A DNA stretch of 64,000 nt from Boudabousia marimammalium. Its GTDB lineage: Bacteria > Actinomycetota > Actinomycetes > Actinomycetales > Actinomycetaceae. Both the position numbers and the translations under genes were made by a program. The stretch is taken from NCBI RefSeq assembly GCF_001936115.1, contig NZ_MPDM01000005.1:124001-188000 (forward strand), given 5' to 3'. A model generated the notes under the pieces. The model made no database searches, was not told the origin of the DNA, and saw only the letters and a list, made by a program, of their open reading frames with translations. Shown here in pieces: positions 1-8,354 of the stretch (the stretch's first letter is position 1; each line of letters opens with the position of its first letter).

Positions 1-653
1 GTGACATGTCCGACTAGAATGACCGGTAAATTACGGCGCTTAGCCATCGCAATCAAGGCTGCCGCCACGGCTCGAACCTGCGCGACGCCACCCGCGCTTC
101 CATCGACCTCACTGGAAGTCATAGTCTGCACAGAGTCCACAATCAGGAGCGAAGGATTAGTGCTCTCAACCTGTCCCAGTACCGCTGAGACATCAGTTTC
201 GGTCGCCAGCAGAAGAGAGTCATCGAGGGCGTTAATCCGTTCGGCCCGCAGTCGCACCTGGGAGGCAGACTCTTCACCGGTCACATACAGGACGGGGGAG
301 AGCCCATCTCGGCGCGAAGCGGCAGCCGCTTTGGCGGAAACTTCCAGCAGGAGAGTAGATTTTCCGACACCAGGTTCGCCGGTGAGCAGGACGACCGCGC
401 CGGGAACGTAGCCGCCACCCAGCACTCTGTCGAGTTCCGGCACCCCCGTGGAGCGACGTTTAGTGGCCTGCCCATCAATCTGACTAATCGGTTGCGCCGG
501 GGTAGCTGGGGCTAGACTCTGTACTTGGCCGGTAGCTTGTGGGAGGTTTTCCTCCAGGGTGGACCAGGCTTGGCACCCTCGGCACTGTCCCACCCATTTG
601 GTTGTGCTCCAACCACATTCGGTGCAACTGTACAGGGTCTTTTGCCGTGCCAT
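1..653 (-). CDS. radA: DNA repair protein RadA (5' part; runs off window start)
   Basis: Encodes the N-terminal 217 residues of the RecA-like ATPase RadA/Sms, which processes branched recombination intermediates. A four-cysteine zinc finger (Cys10, 13, 24, 27; CTECG and CRGCQ) is followed by a Walker A motif GEPGVGKST at residues 92-100, the GEES segment and a Walker B-like LLIVDSVQT near residue 168. The Lon-like C-terminal domain lies outside the window. The ATG at 653 is preceded by AAAGGGATCC. The gene starts 37 bp after the trkA stop on the same strand, so it may share transcripts with trkH-trkA. Identification is by family motifs and is firm; only the missing 3' end limits it. Confidence 0.96.
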   Translation of the reverse strand, partial: MARQKTLYSCTECGWSTTKWVGQCRGCQAWSTLEENLPQATGQVQSLAPATPAQPISQIDGQATKRRSTGVPELDRVLGGGYVPGAVVLLTGEPGVGKSTLLLEVSAKAAAASRRDGLSPVLYVTGEESASQVRLRAERINALDDSLLLATETDVSAVLGQVESTNPSLLIVDSVQTMTSSEVDGSAGGVAQVRAVAAALIAMAKRRNLPVILVGHV

Positions 654-690
654 TTAAATTAGGATCCCTTTCGCTTTGATTTGACTGTGT

Positions 691-1362
691 TTACGGGCGG
701 CGACCAAAAGCATCCAACAGTTCAGAGTCACCTGAAACAATCAAAATATCGTTGCTGCCGACCAGGGTAGTCTCAGTGGCATACTCGAACTGCTGCCCGG
801 GAGACATTACGCCAATAATGCGCACACCGTACTTGGTTTGGACTTCACTCTCGCCAATGGTAAAGCCCTGAATTTCACGCGGCGGCAGCATCTTCACGAC
901 CGCGAAGCCATCACGCTCCAGCTCAATATAGTCAAGCATTCGCCCACCCACTAGGTGGGCGGTGCGCTGGCCTGCGTCAAACTCCGGGTAGACAACGTGA
1001 TGAGCGCCGATACGGCGCAGAATACGTCCGTGCTCACGGGAGGTAGCTTTCGCCCAAATCTGGACTTTCTTTAAGTCAACGAGGTTTGCGGTGATGAGCG
1101 CGGAGGCTTCCAAGGAGCTACCCACGCCCACTACGGCAGTTGTGAAGTCGCTGGCTCCCACCTGATTTAAAACCTCCGGGCTGGTGGCGTCGCCCTCGAC
1201 GAGGGGGATGCGTCCCGCCCACTTTTCTACGGTGGCGGGATTCTTTTCCAACACTAAGATTTCCTGGCCGAGGCGATCCAAGGTTGCAGCCACCGCTGAG
1301 CCAAAACGTCCCAAGCCGATCACTAGGGTGGACGCCTGCGAGCTTTCGTTCTTACTGGCCAT
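691..1362 (-). CDS. trkA: TrkA family potassium uptake protein (RCK subunit)
   Basis: Cytoplasmic gating subunit of a Trk/Ktr potassium transporter, 223 residues, the normal size for a single RCK_N plus RCK_C protein. The Rossmann nucleotide-binding loop is visible as VIGLGRFGSAVAATL (residues 14-28, GxGxxG), followed by the LVLEKNP strand and acid residue. The C-terminal part from about residue 140 resembles an RCK_C (TrkA_C) domain, which in some family members binds c-di-AMP. It lies 104 bp downstream of the trkH-type pore gene on the same strand, so the two very likely form one system. In Ktr nomenclature it would be KtrA or KtrC. Confidence 0.93.
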   Translation of the reverse strand: MASKNESSQASTLVIGLGRFGSAVAATLDRLGQEILVLEKNPATVEKWAGRIPLVEGDATSPEVLNQVGASDFTTAVVGVGSSLEASALITANLVDLKKVQIWAKATSREHGRILRRIGAHHVVYPEFDAGQRTAHLVGGRMLDYIELERDGFAVVKMLPPREIQGFTIGESEVQTKYGVRIIGVMSPGQQFEYATETTLVGSNDILIVSGDSELLDAFGRRP

Positions 1363-1466
1363 TAAGACTCCTTCACCAAGGCCGCGACTGCAGCCATTAA
1401 ATCAATGTAATAATGCTATCTCTAAGACTAGCTGACCCGCGGGACATTAGCGGGAGAGCATATGGA

Positions 1467-3017
1467 TTAGCCGACCGCTGGGCTTTCTGGCGGGTAGTGG
1501 AATAGCCGACGATGGTTGGTCATAGCGAGTGCGGCAGCCACTGTCATGGTACCGGTACGGCCGAAGAACATCAGCGCGGTGAGCACATATTTCGGACCAT
1601 CAGGCAGGTCTCTGGCCATAGAGATGCCGGTAGATAGGCCAACGGTACCGAAAGCGGAAATAGATTCAAAAAGAAGTGCGTCTAGGCTGTAGTTGGTCAT
1701 CTGCATGAGCAGCCACACTGCCACGACGATGGTGAATGTACTGATTAAGACGATGGACACGGCCACCCGGACGGTCTCAGTCGGAATCTTGCGTTCAAAG
1801 GCTTCAATGTCTCGGCTACCACGGGCTTCCGCCACAACCGCCAAGACCAGCACGGCGATGGTGGTGACTTTCACGCCACCAGCGGTAGAGCCGGAGCCAC
1901 CCCCAATGAACATGAAGATGTCTTGCAATAGCCAGGTGGAACGGCTCATTTCCCCAATATCGAGGGCAGACAGGCCGGTCGATCGCGTGTTAACTGCGCC
2001 GAGGAAGGCGTTAGCTAGTTTGCCGGACCAGCTCAGACCACCAAAAGTTTTAGGATTGCTCCACTCAGAAAGGGGAATCAGAACGAATGAAAGCGCCGCA
2101 ATAATGCCGTAAGTGGAGATTGTCAGCTTAGTGTGTAAAGTCCAGTGCCGGGGAGAGTGCCGGTATTGCCACATATTGTGAATGACAGGGAAACCGAGGG
2201 CGCCGACCACAGTACCTAGCGCAATTGGGGTGAGCATCCAGACGTCTTCCACGTGGGAGCTAAGACCCGCCTGAATGGTTTCAAATCCGGCATTGTTGAA
2301 AGTCGAAATCGACATGAAGATAGAGTGCCAGATGGCCGGCAGGAGGTCTTCTTTCATAGTGAGGAAGCGGGGCAAGAAAATCGCGAAAAGGACCCCTTCG
2401 CAGATCACGGAAGTTAAGATAACTGCCTTAAGGAGGGGGCCGAGGCTACCTAGCGACTGGGTTTTTCGTTCGCTGGCGGCCAGCATCCGACTGGCCAAAC
2501 CGATTCGCCGAGAAACCACCATCGCCAAGATCGATGACAGCGTCATGATTCCGAGGCCGCCCACCGCAATCCCGACAGCAATACCAATCTGTCCGAAAAT
2601 TGACCAGTAAGTGATGGTGTCTTGGACTGACAAGCCGGTGACACAGACAGCGGAGGTGGCGGTAAAGAGGGCGTCGGCGAAACTGGGCGATTGACGACTG
2701 GCAGTAGAAATAGGAAGCATCAGCCAGCCGGTCATGAACAGAATGAAGCCGGCGAAGATGGAAAGAGCTAAGCGGGCCGGATAATCGCGCGCCATCCGCT
2801 CAAAGAACTCCCGAAACATCTGCGTGCGGGAACGAGATACATGGAGATAGCGCTGGTCCTTGCTGGTGGCGTAGCGAATCTGTGTGCTGGTGTCAGCGTC
2901 TGGGGCTGCCTTGAATCCGATTGAGCTGGCTCCGTCGGGTGAGCCAGAGGAAGACAAGGGGAGCTGACGTCCGCGGTTGAAGTGCCGCGAGAACCGACGC
3001 TTAGGATCGTCTGCCAT
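1467..3017 (-). CDS. trkH: TrkH/KtrB family potassium channel subunit
   Basis: Membrane pore subunit for potassium uptake, 516 residues. Four pseudo-repeats carry the selectivity-filter glycines characteristic of TrkH/KtrB: VCVTGLSVQDT, NNAGFETIQAG, TRSTGLSALDIG and GTVGLSTGIS. About 70 N-terminal residues are hydrophilic and precede the first membrane helix; this tail is longer than in classic KtrB and its role is unknown. The trkA-type regulatory subunit follows on the same strand. The promoter should lie in the 272-bp divergent region 3018-3289 shared with the BldC-like gene. Confidence 0.95.
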   Translation of the reverse strand: MADDPKRRFSRHFNRGRQLPLSSSGSPDGASSIGFKAAPDADTSTQIRYATSKDQRYLHVSRSRTQMFREFFERMARDYPARLALSIFAGFILFMTGWLMLPISTASRQSPSFADALFTATSAVCVTGLSVQDTITYWSIFGQIGIAVGIAVGGLGIMTLSSILAMVVSRRIGLASRMLAASERKTQSLGSLGPLLKAVILTSVICEGVLFAIFLPRFLTMKEDLLPAIWHSIFMSISTFNNAGFETIQAGLSSHVEDVWMLTPIALGTVVGALGFPVIHNMWQYRHSPRHWTLHTKLTISTYGIIAALSFVLIPLSEWSNPKTFGGLSWSGKLANAFLGAVNTRSTGLSALDIGEMSRSTWLLQDIFMFIGGGSGSTAGGVKVTTIAVLVLAVVAEARGSRDIEAFERKIPTETVRVAVSIVLISTFTIVVAVWLLMQMTNYSLDALLFESISAFGTVGLSTGISMARDLPDGPKYVLTALMFFGRTGTMTVAAALAMTNHRRLFHYPPESPAVG

Positions 3018-3289
3018 GTGACACCTCTTTCTTTCCCGGTCGTGCAGGGCGTTACCTGACAGCTCACTGCTGTCACTGGGACTATCTTAGTGCCCTGTCT
3101 GGGGATTACCTGTTAGATGGTAAATATCCTATGTAATTTTATGGTATCTAACACACTATGCCAGATTTTTGGGTGCACGCCAGGGTTCTGAGAGGTAAAA
3201 ACTATGCGACTGGGAAGGGCTGGTATAGAATCAATATAAGAAACACACGCATTAGTCTCGCTGTTTGCTAGTGATTGGAATGAGGCCTC

Positions 3290-3508
3290 ATGTCTGAACC
3301 AGATGGTCCCCAATTTGCAACCGTTTCAGAGGTTGCAGGGGTTTTGCGGGTGTCTCAAATGACGGTGTATCGAATGATACAAGATGGTACTTTGCCCGCT
3401 ATCCGGGCAGGGCGCTCATTCCAGATTCCACGTGGTGTGGTTGAACAACTGAAGCTGCGTGGGGTGGGTGATTGGGTTACCCGGCGTGATACCGTCATTG
3501 GCCAGTAA
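3290..3508 (+). CDS. BldC-like helix-turn-helix DNA-binding protein
   Basis: A 72-residue MerR-superfamily winged-helix protein of the excisionase/BldC type. The motif runs from ATVSEVAGVLRVS to TVYRMIQDGTLPAIRAGRS, followed by a wing (FQIPRGVVEQL). Small actinobacterial proteins of this kind (BldC in Streptomyces) bind direct repeats head-to-tail and control development; the target here is unknown. It is divergent from trkH and upstream of the bS22-like peptide, an arrangement also seen in other Actinobacteria. The ATG at 3290 gives the usual family length. An upstream inverted repeat (TGTTAGAT 3111-3118 with ATCTAACA 3146-3153) could be an operator; this is speculative. Confidence 0.85.
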   Translation: MSEPDGPQFATVSEVAGVLRVSQMTVYRMIQDGTLPAIRAGRSFQIPRGVVEQLKLRGVGDWVTRRDTVIGQ

Positions 3509-3595
3509 TATCAGCTAATATAGATTTCACTGTCACCAGCGGAAGTTGCGTAATCTGATTCGGGTTGCGTCTGATCGAAACATAGGGAGGGCCGT

Positions 3596-3694
3596 ATGGG
3601 CTCCGTTATTAAGAAGCGCCGTAAGCGTATGGCTAAGAAGAAGCATCGTAAGCTGCTTCGTAAGACTCGTCACCAGCGTCGTAACAAGAAGTAA
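3596..3694 (+). CDS. AURKAIP1/COX24 domain small basic ribosomal peptide (bS22-like)
   Basis: A 32-residue, extremely basic peptide starting MGSVIKKRRKRMAKKKHRK and ending RRNKK. Homologues of this length in Actinobacteria are the extra small-subunit ribosomal protein bS22 described from mycobacterial ribosome structures, where it lies near the decoding centre. The ATG at 3596 follows AGGGAGGGCCGT, a good Shine-Dalgarno. It sits 87 bp downstream of the BldC-like gene and ahead of a strong inverted repeat at 3793-3839. It is easily missed because of its size. Confidence 0.9.
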   Translation: MGSVIKKRRKRMAKKKHRKLLRKTRHQRRNKK

Positions 3695-3792
3695 GCCTGT
3701 TTTTAGCGGGTGGCTTTTAGCTTGCCCGAAAAGCAGACTGCTTCGCGTGCGTAGCAAAGTCGACAGGCTGAGTAACTACTTAGCTAAGTTTT

Positions 3793-3839
3793 ACAGATTG
3801 AGGGTCGGTCAGATTTACTAGGATCGACCCTCAATCTGT
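3793..3839. terminator. Inverted repeat between convergent genes, probable bidirectional terminator
   Basis: A perfect 15-bp inverted repeat, ACAGATTGAGGGTCG at 3793-3807 and its complement at 3825-3839, encloses a 17-nt loop. It lies between the rightward bS22-like gene and the leftward HAD phosphatase gene, where a bidirectional terminator is expected. A clean T-tract is missing on the + side (TTCTTCACGTTT follows), so termination efficiency is uncertain. Confidence 0.65.
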
Positions 3840-3848
3840 TCTTCACGT

Positions 3849-4694
3849 TTAGTGTCGCGTAGTAAAACGGCGGTACAGCCACGACACGAAGAAGGTGCCG
3901 AGGGCGGTTTTCAGGGTTCGCTTCGCAATCAGTTTTAAGTCGATGCGCCGCCGGAAACTATGAATCGGCCAGTCTTTTTCTAAAGCCACAATCCGGAGCA
4001 GAGGTTCAGGGTTGATGGCGGAGGGGTTCCCAACCGTGGTGAGCAGAGGTAGGTCGTTAATGGAATCCCCGTAAGCGTAGGAATGGTCTAGGTCAAGGCC
4101 GCGTTCGTGGGCTAGAGCCCGGGCCGCCATTGACTTACCTTTCAAGTGCATGATGGGGCCTTCCAGCTCGGGCAGGAACTTTCCGTCCTCCCCGATTTTC
4201 ACCTGGGTGCCGAGGGCGCCGGTAGCTTCCAGTCTTTCGGCCAGCAGCGTGGACACCTGAATCGGAGTGGCGGAAATCAGCCAGACTTCATGCCCGAGGC
4301 GAAGGTGTTCATCCAAAATCTCTTTGGTGCCGGGGATGATGCGGTGTGAAAAGATTTTTTGATACAGGGAGGTGGCAATCTCGTCTAGTTCCGCTGCGGG
4401 GCGTCCAGCCATCACGTTGAGGGCCCGGTCAATCACGTTCTGGATACGGGTTCGGTCTTCACCTAACAGACGGTAAAGCAGGGCGTGACGGGCAGCGAAA
4501 ACTAGGTCACGTTTGCCGAAGAATTTTCGCTGGTAGAGCTCCTTGGCCACATGGTACGCGGAGGCCCCCCGAATTAGAGTCTCATCGATATCGAAGAAGG
4601 CAGCTACTTCCGCTTTTTCCTGTGGCGAGTGTAAAACCACTCCGGCGGAAGGGGCTTTAGCTTCTGAAGGATGCTGAAAATCTGACTCTGTCAT
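3849..4694 (-). CDS. HAD-IB family hydrolase (SerB-like phosphatase)
   Basis: A 281-residue haloacid-dehalogenase phosphatase. Motif I is FFDIDETLIRG, with the nucleophile and general acid Asp35 and Asp37. Motif II is the ISATP segment near residue 140, and motif IV is YGDSINDLPLL near residue 206. The mainly helical cap between motifs I and II, and the proximal nucleophile, match subfamily IB, which includes phosphoserine phosphatases and lipid-phosphate phosphatases. A basic C-terminal tail (RRRIDLKLIAKR, then a short hydrophobic segment) suggests membrane proximity. The substrate cannot be told from sequence. The gene is divergent from the histidine phosphatase gene with 48 bp between starts. 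Confidence 0.88.
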   Translation of the reverse strand: MTESDFQHPSEAKAPSAGVVLHSPQEKAEVAAFFDIDETLIRGASAYHVAKELYQRKFFGKRDLVFAARHALLYRLLGEDRTRIQNVIDRALNVMAGRPAAELDEIATSLYQKIFSHRIIPGTKEILDEHLRLGHEVWLISATPIQVSTLLAERLEATGALGTQVKIGEDGKFLPELEGPIMHLKGKSMAARALAHERGLDLDHSYAYGDSINDLPLLTTVGNPSAINPEPLLRIVALEKDWPIHSFRRRIDLKLIAKRTLKTALGTFFVSWLYRRFTTRH

Positions 4695-4742
4695 GTTCCT
4701 AGATTAGCTTGAAATGAGATTTTCTGGTTAATCTCTGACAAA

Positions 4743-5432
4743 ATGACGGTTATGAAGAAAACCATAATCCACGTCATGCGTCACGGTGAGGTCCACAATC
4801 CGGAAGGAATCTTGTATGGCCGGCTACGTGGCTACCGCCTTTCTGATTTGGGTCAGCAGATGGCCCAGGCGGGGGCTGACTACCTGCAATCCTTGCAGGC
4901 TGATATTCAAGCGGTGATTGCTTCCCCGCTGTTGCGGGCGCAGCAGACGGCCACCCCGACCGCGCAGGCTTATGGTTTAAAAGTTCAGGCTGATACGCGC
5001 CTGATTGAGGCGGCAAATAGCTTTGAGGGGATGGCGATTCACGCTAATCCCTTAGCCTTGGGGCACCCTCGGTACTGGTCACGCTACGCGAACCCTTTGC
5101 GTCCCTCTTGGGGTGAGCCTTATCAGGAGCAGGTCGACCGGATGCGGGCCGCAGTTTCTGCCGCGATTGATCGGGTTTCCGGGGCGGAGGCTCTGCTGGT
5201 TTCGCATCAGCTGCCAATCTGGATGCTACGTTCTTTTGCCGAGGGTTGGCCGCTGCCGCATGATCCGCGGAAACGGGAGTGCTCCCTCGGCTCCATCACT
5301 TCTTTTGTTTTCGCAGGTCACACCCTGTTGGGGATTGAGTACGCGGAACCATCCGCGCATCTGCTCGGTCAAGCTAGCGATGTGACGCCCGGGCAGTCCG
5401 CTGCCGGAGTGAACACTGGCGGAGCCAAATAG
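4743..5432 (+). CDS. Histidine phosphatase family protein (phosphoglycerate mutase-like)
   Basis: A 229-residue branch-2 histidine phosphatase. The RHG motif (VMRHGEVHNP, catalytic His14), the second arginine in SPLLRAQQTA and the late catalytic histidine in VSHQLPIWM are all present. In M. tuberculosis the equivalent gene (Rv0525) heads a cytochrome c assembly block that ends near menA. Here the next gene is the PLDc_N protein on the opposite strand, with only 80 bp between. An alternative start is the ATG at 4752. The substrate is unknown; family members range from glycolytic mutases to general phosphatases. Confidence 0.9.
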   Translation: MTVMKKTIIHVMRHGEVHNPEGILYGRLRGYRLSDLGQQMAQAGADYLQSLQADIQAVIASPLLRAQQTATPTAQAYGLKVQADTRLIEAANSFEGMAIHANPLALGHPRYWSRYANPLRPSWGEPYQEQVDRMRAAVSAAIDRVSGAEALLVSHQLPIWMLRSFAEGWPLPHDPRKRECSLGSITSFVFAGHTLLGIEYAEPSAHLLGQASDVTPGQSAAGVNTGGAK

Positions 5433-5512
5433 CTAGCAGTCCGATTGTATGTGGGGCGGAAAGGTGGCTGGGGTAAATCTCCGGTTGAGCTGACAGGGGT
5501 TTTGCAAGCCCG

Positions 5513-6058
5513 TTAGTTTTCAGCCTCGGGGGAGTTCTCCTGCGGGTCTTCCTCGGCTTGATTTTTCGTGGAGTCCTCGGCCTCTCCACCGTCCTGATTT
5601 GAGTCATTCTCTGGCTGCTCTGGACTGGATTTGGCCTGCTGCTGACGTTTTTGTTCCTCTAAGAGGGCTTTGCGTTCGGCTTCTTTCTCTGCCGCTCGCT
5701 GTTTCGCGAGTTTTTGCCGATTGACTTCCCGCTGGATACGCTCCAAGTATTCTTCGTCATCATCGGGGCTGTGCGGTCCGGCTTCTGGTTCCGGTTCGGA
5801 CTGCTGCCCGCGGGCCATATTTTCCACTTTCCCTAGCACGTCGCGGGGCGAGGGCGCTTTCTCCCCGCGCTCAGCTCGTTCAATGCGGAGCAGCACTATC
5901 CAGGCCAGCGGCCCAATCACGGTGAGGAGCAAGATAATGGCGAACCAGAAGGGCTTAGGGATCCGGTAGGGCATTTCCTCACCGTCAGTGAGGGCGCATT
6001 CAATCAGCGCATAGAGGGCCAACAGGATGGGTACAACGTACAGTAAGATTCGTGCCAT
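5513..6058 (-). CDS. PLDc_N domain membrane protein with charged coiled-coil tail
   Basis: A 181-residue protein with two N-terminal membrane helices (about residues 3-22 and 37-57) forming the phospholipase D-nuclease N-terminal (PLDc_N) motif: ALIECALTDGEEM, then IGPLAWIVLLR. A long, highly charged cytoplasmic tail follows. Its middle (residues 105-140) is rich in E, K, R and Q and probably a coiled coil, and the end is strongly acidic. The catalytic HKD domains of phospholipase D are absent, so this is a stand-alone membrane module of unknown role. Such genes commonly neighbour menA in Actinobacteria. The stop is 13 bp... downstream of menA on the same strand order, so it is probably co-transcribed with menE-menA. 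Confidence 0.8.
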   Translation of the reverse strand: MARILLYVVPILLALYALIECALTDGEEMPYRIPKPFWFAIILLLTVIGPLAWIVLLRIERAERGEKAPSPRDVLGKVENMARGQQSEPEPEAGPHSPDDDEEYLERIQREVNRQKLAKQRAAEKEAERKALLEEQKRQQQAKSSPEQPENDSNQDGGEAEDSTKNQAEEDPQENSPEAEN

Positions 6059-6072
6059 AAGACCAGCCTACT

Positions 6073-6951
6073 TCAGATTAGGAGCCAAGCGCCTACGACT
6101 AGAGCGTAGACGACGGTAACAATACCGGTCATTTTCAAAACCGCCACCAGGTCCATGCCTTTGGCGCCACGTCGGACCGGGATAGTGGGCAGCCAGCAAA
6201 GCGGGAACAGCATGAAGGCTGACACTGCGCCCCACCAGCCGCGCGCGCCCATGACAGTGATGACGCCGCTGAGGGCGGCCAGCATGGCGATGCCAATAAA
6301 CCAGTAGCGGGAGGCTTTATCCCCTAAACGGACCGCTAGGGTTTTCTTACCGCTAACCTTGTCGGAAGCGAGATCACGGAGATTGTTGACCATGAGAATA
6401 TCTGCGGACAGTAGTCCCACACCGGTCGCAGCGAACCACATCCACCAAGGCGCCGCATGGGCTTGCGTCCAGGTGGTGCCCAGCACGGCAAGGTAGCCGA
6501 AGAAGACCATCACCATAACTTCGCCCAGACCGTAGTAGCCGTAGGGGTGCTTACCGCCCGTGTAGAACCAGGCTGCCACCACCGCTAGGATGCCGGGAAT
6601 CAGGAACCACCATGCCCCCGACAGATAGAGCAGCAATAGACCCAGCACGCCGGCCAGCGCGAAGCATCCGAAAGCGGCTGCGAGCACGGTACGGGGGGCG
6701 GCAAGTTTTCCGCCGGTCAGTCGCGGCGGTCCGGTGCGGTTATCGTCGGTGCCACGGATCCCGTCAGAGTAGTCATTCGCGTAGTTCACGCCGACTTGTA
6801 GGGCGAGGGCCACGCCTAAAGCCAGGAGCGCACGGTCCCAGTAAAACGAATCTAATGCTCCCGCTCCGGCGGATCCCAAAATTACGGGCGCAATCGCAGC
6901 GGGCAGGGTGCGTAGCCGCGCGCCCTCAATCCAGTCACCAACAGTGGCCAT
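6073..6951 (-). CDS. menA: 1,4-dihydroxy-2-naphthoate polyprenyltransferase MenA
   Basis: A 292-residue polytopic UbiA-superfamily prenyltransferase that attaches the polyprenyl tail to 1,4-dihydroxy-2-naphthoate, giving demethylmenaquinone. The first aspartate-rich motif is clear (NYANDYSDGIRGTDDNR), and the second resembles DILMVNNLRDLASDK. Multiple hydrophobic helices span the protein. It starts 2 bp after the menE stop, so translation of the two is likely coupled. The prenyl donor is probably made by the polyprenyl synthase at 57019. Confidence 0.95.
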   Translation of the reverse strand: MATVGDWIEGARLRTLPAAIAPVILGSAGAGALDSFYWDRALLALGVALALQVGVNYANDYSDGIRGTDDNRTGPPRLTGGKLAAPRTVLAAAFGCFALAGVLGLLLLYLSGAWWFLIPGILAVVAAWFYTGGKHPYGYYGLGEVMVMVFFGYLAVLGTTWTQAHAAPWWMWFAATGVGLLSADILMVNNLRDLASDKVSGKKTLAVRLGDKASRYWFIGIAMLAALSGVITVMGARGWWGAVSAFMLFPLCWLPTIPVRRGAKGMDLVAVLKMTGIVTVVYALVVGAWLLI

Positions 6952-6953
6952 AG

Positions 6954-8273
6954 CTATTCCTCACTTGTCGCAGATTCTGCCCCTAGTCTACCGCCCGGCG
7001 CGGACAACAGCGCCCTCGCGGCGGCGCGGTCCACCTTCCCGATGCCCCGCAAGGGGAGAGCCGGGGTGGTTTTCACAATCTGGGGGACGCTGGCGTGCCC
7101 CAGCTGGGAGGAGATTGCGTCTGCAAGTTGCCTCCAAGTTTGCGCGGGGAAAGGATTGGGGGCCGAGGACGAGGGGGCCAGCAGTGCCCCGAGGCGCGGT
7201 GAAGTTTCAGACTGGATGGCCACCACTGCGGCGTCACTAATCAGCGGATGGGAGCGCAGGATTTCTTCAACCAGTCCGGGCTGAACCTTGAGTCCGCCAA
7301 TAATGAGTAGGTCATCAGTGCGGCCAGTGACCTGCAGGGAACCATCCGAGCCCAGCCGGCCCAGGTCGGAAGTCTCCAGCCAGCGGATTCCGTTTTCTTC
7401 CACGAAGGGTGAAGGTGCGTTGAGGTAGCCGGACATGAGCTGCTCTCCTGCAATCTGGATCACCCCATCCGCAGAGAGCCTGAGTTTCACACCCGGCAGG
7501 GGGAAGCTATTGTAAACACAGCCGGCGGCCGTTTCAGTGGAACCGTAGGTGGTGAAAATCTGCAAGCCGATATTGCGGGCCGCCTGCAACAGCGGGGCAG
7601 GTGTGGCCTGGCCGCCCACCAAAATCGCATCATATCTTCGGACTGCTGCGACTGCCTGAGCGTCACCCATGATTCGCTCCAGCTGCCGCGGCACCAAAGA
7701 AGTGTAGAGCCGCAAAGCGCCGGCCTGCTGCTCAGCCGCCTGCCGCGTGGCCGCAATAAACTGTGGCAGGGAGAACCTACCCGCCGGGCGCTGCGCCACC
7801 AGCGGTTGCGTACCGGAGATAATCGCCCGCGTCAGCATCTGCAATCCGGCAATATGATGCACCGGCAAAGTCACCACCCAGTGCCCTGGCCCGCCCAGAT
7901 AATCAAGGGTCGCCCGGGCGCTGGCAAGCAGTGCCTCCCTAGTTAAAGACACTAACTTCGAGTTGCCAGTAGTGGTGCCGGAGGTGTGGGCAATCAGATC
8001 GGTTTGCGCTAAATCCGCGACCTGCTCTTTTCCAGCCCACTGGCGACACTGCTTTTCCACTTCCTGAATCACCCGTTCAGGTGATGAGTCAGGCCCGCCC
8101 TCGGCCCCGTCATCAACCGGCACCAAGATTGGGTGTGACGGGTTAACGCTGTGGCCGCCCTCGGTAATTAAACCTGCCAGTTCCCGGGTGAAGCGGGCAA
8201 TGTTATCTGGCATAAGCCCGCCCACGCAGGGGCGAAAAACAAGATTTTCGCTGGAAACGAGTACGCTAGACAT
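6954..8273 (-). CDS. menE: o-Succinylbenzoate-CoA ligase MenE (AMP-binding)
   Basis: A 439-residue adenylate-forming enzyme, shorter than typical acyl-CoA synthetases but normal for actinobacterial MenE. Visible motifs are the P-loop-like AHTSGTTTGNSKLVSLT, the YGSTETAAG motif, the LETSDLG hinge region and the C-terminal catalytic lysine region GIGKVDRAA. It activates o-succinylbenzoate to its CoA thioester, the step before MenB. Its position directly upstream of menA and close to menB, menC and menD supports this over a generic fatty acid ligase. The ATG at 8273 is accepted; an internal ATG (MPDNIARF) about 20 codons in is an alternative start. Confidence 0.92.
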   Translation of the reverse strand: MSSVLVSSENLVFRPCVGGLMPDNIARFTRELAGLITEGGHSVNPSHPILVPVDDGAEGGPDSSPERVIQEVEKQCRQWAGKEQVADLAQTDLIAHTSGTTTGNSKLVSLTREALLASARATLDYLGGPGHWVVTLPVHHIAGLQMLTRAIISGTQPLVAQRPAGRFSLPQFIAATRQAAEQQAGALRLYTSLVPRQLERIMGDAQAVAAVRRYDAILVGGQATPAPLLQAARNIGLQIFTTYGSTETAAGCVYNSFPLPGVKLRLSADGVIQIAGEQLMSGYLNAPSPFVEENGIRWLETSDLGRLGSDGSLQVTGRTDDLLIIGGLKVQPGLVEEILRSHPLISDAAVVAIQSETSPRLGALLAPSSSAPNPFPAQTWRQLADAISSQLGHASVPQIVKTTPALPLRGIGKVDRAAARALLSAPGGRLGAESATSEE

Positions 8274-8354
8274 ATCAATAGAGTACCTTGGAAACAGGCG
8301 GTTACCTTCGCTTGAGGGAATCCGGTTGCTATATTTTGAGAACTGAGTGGTGAA

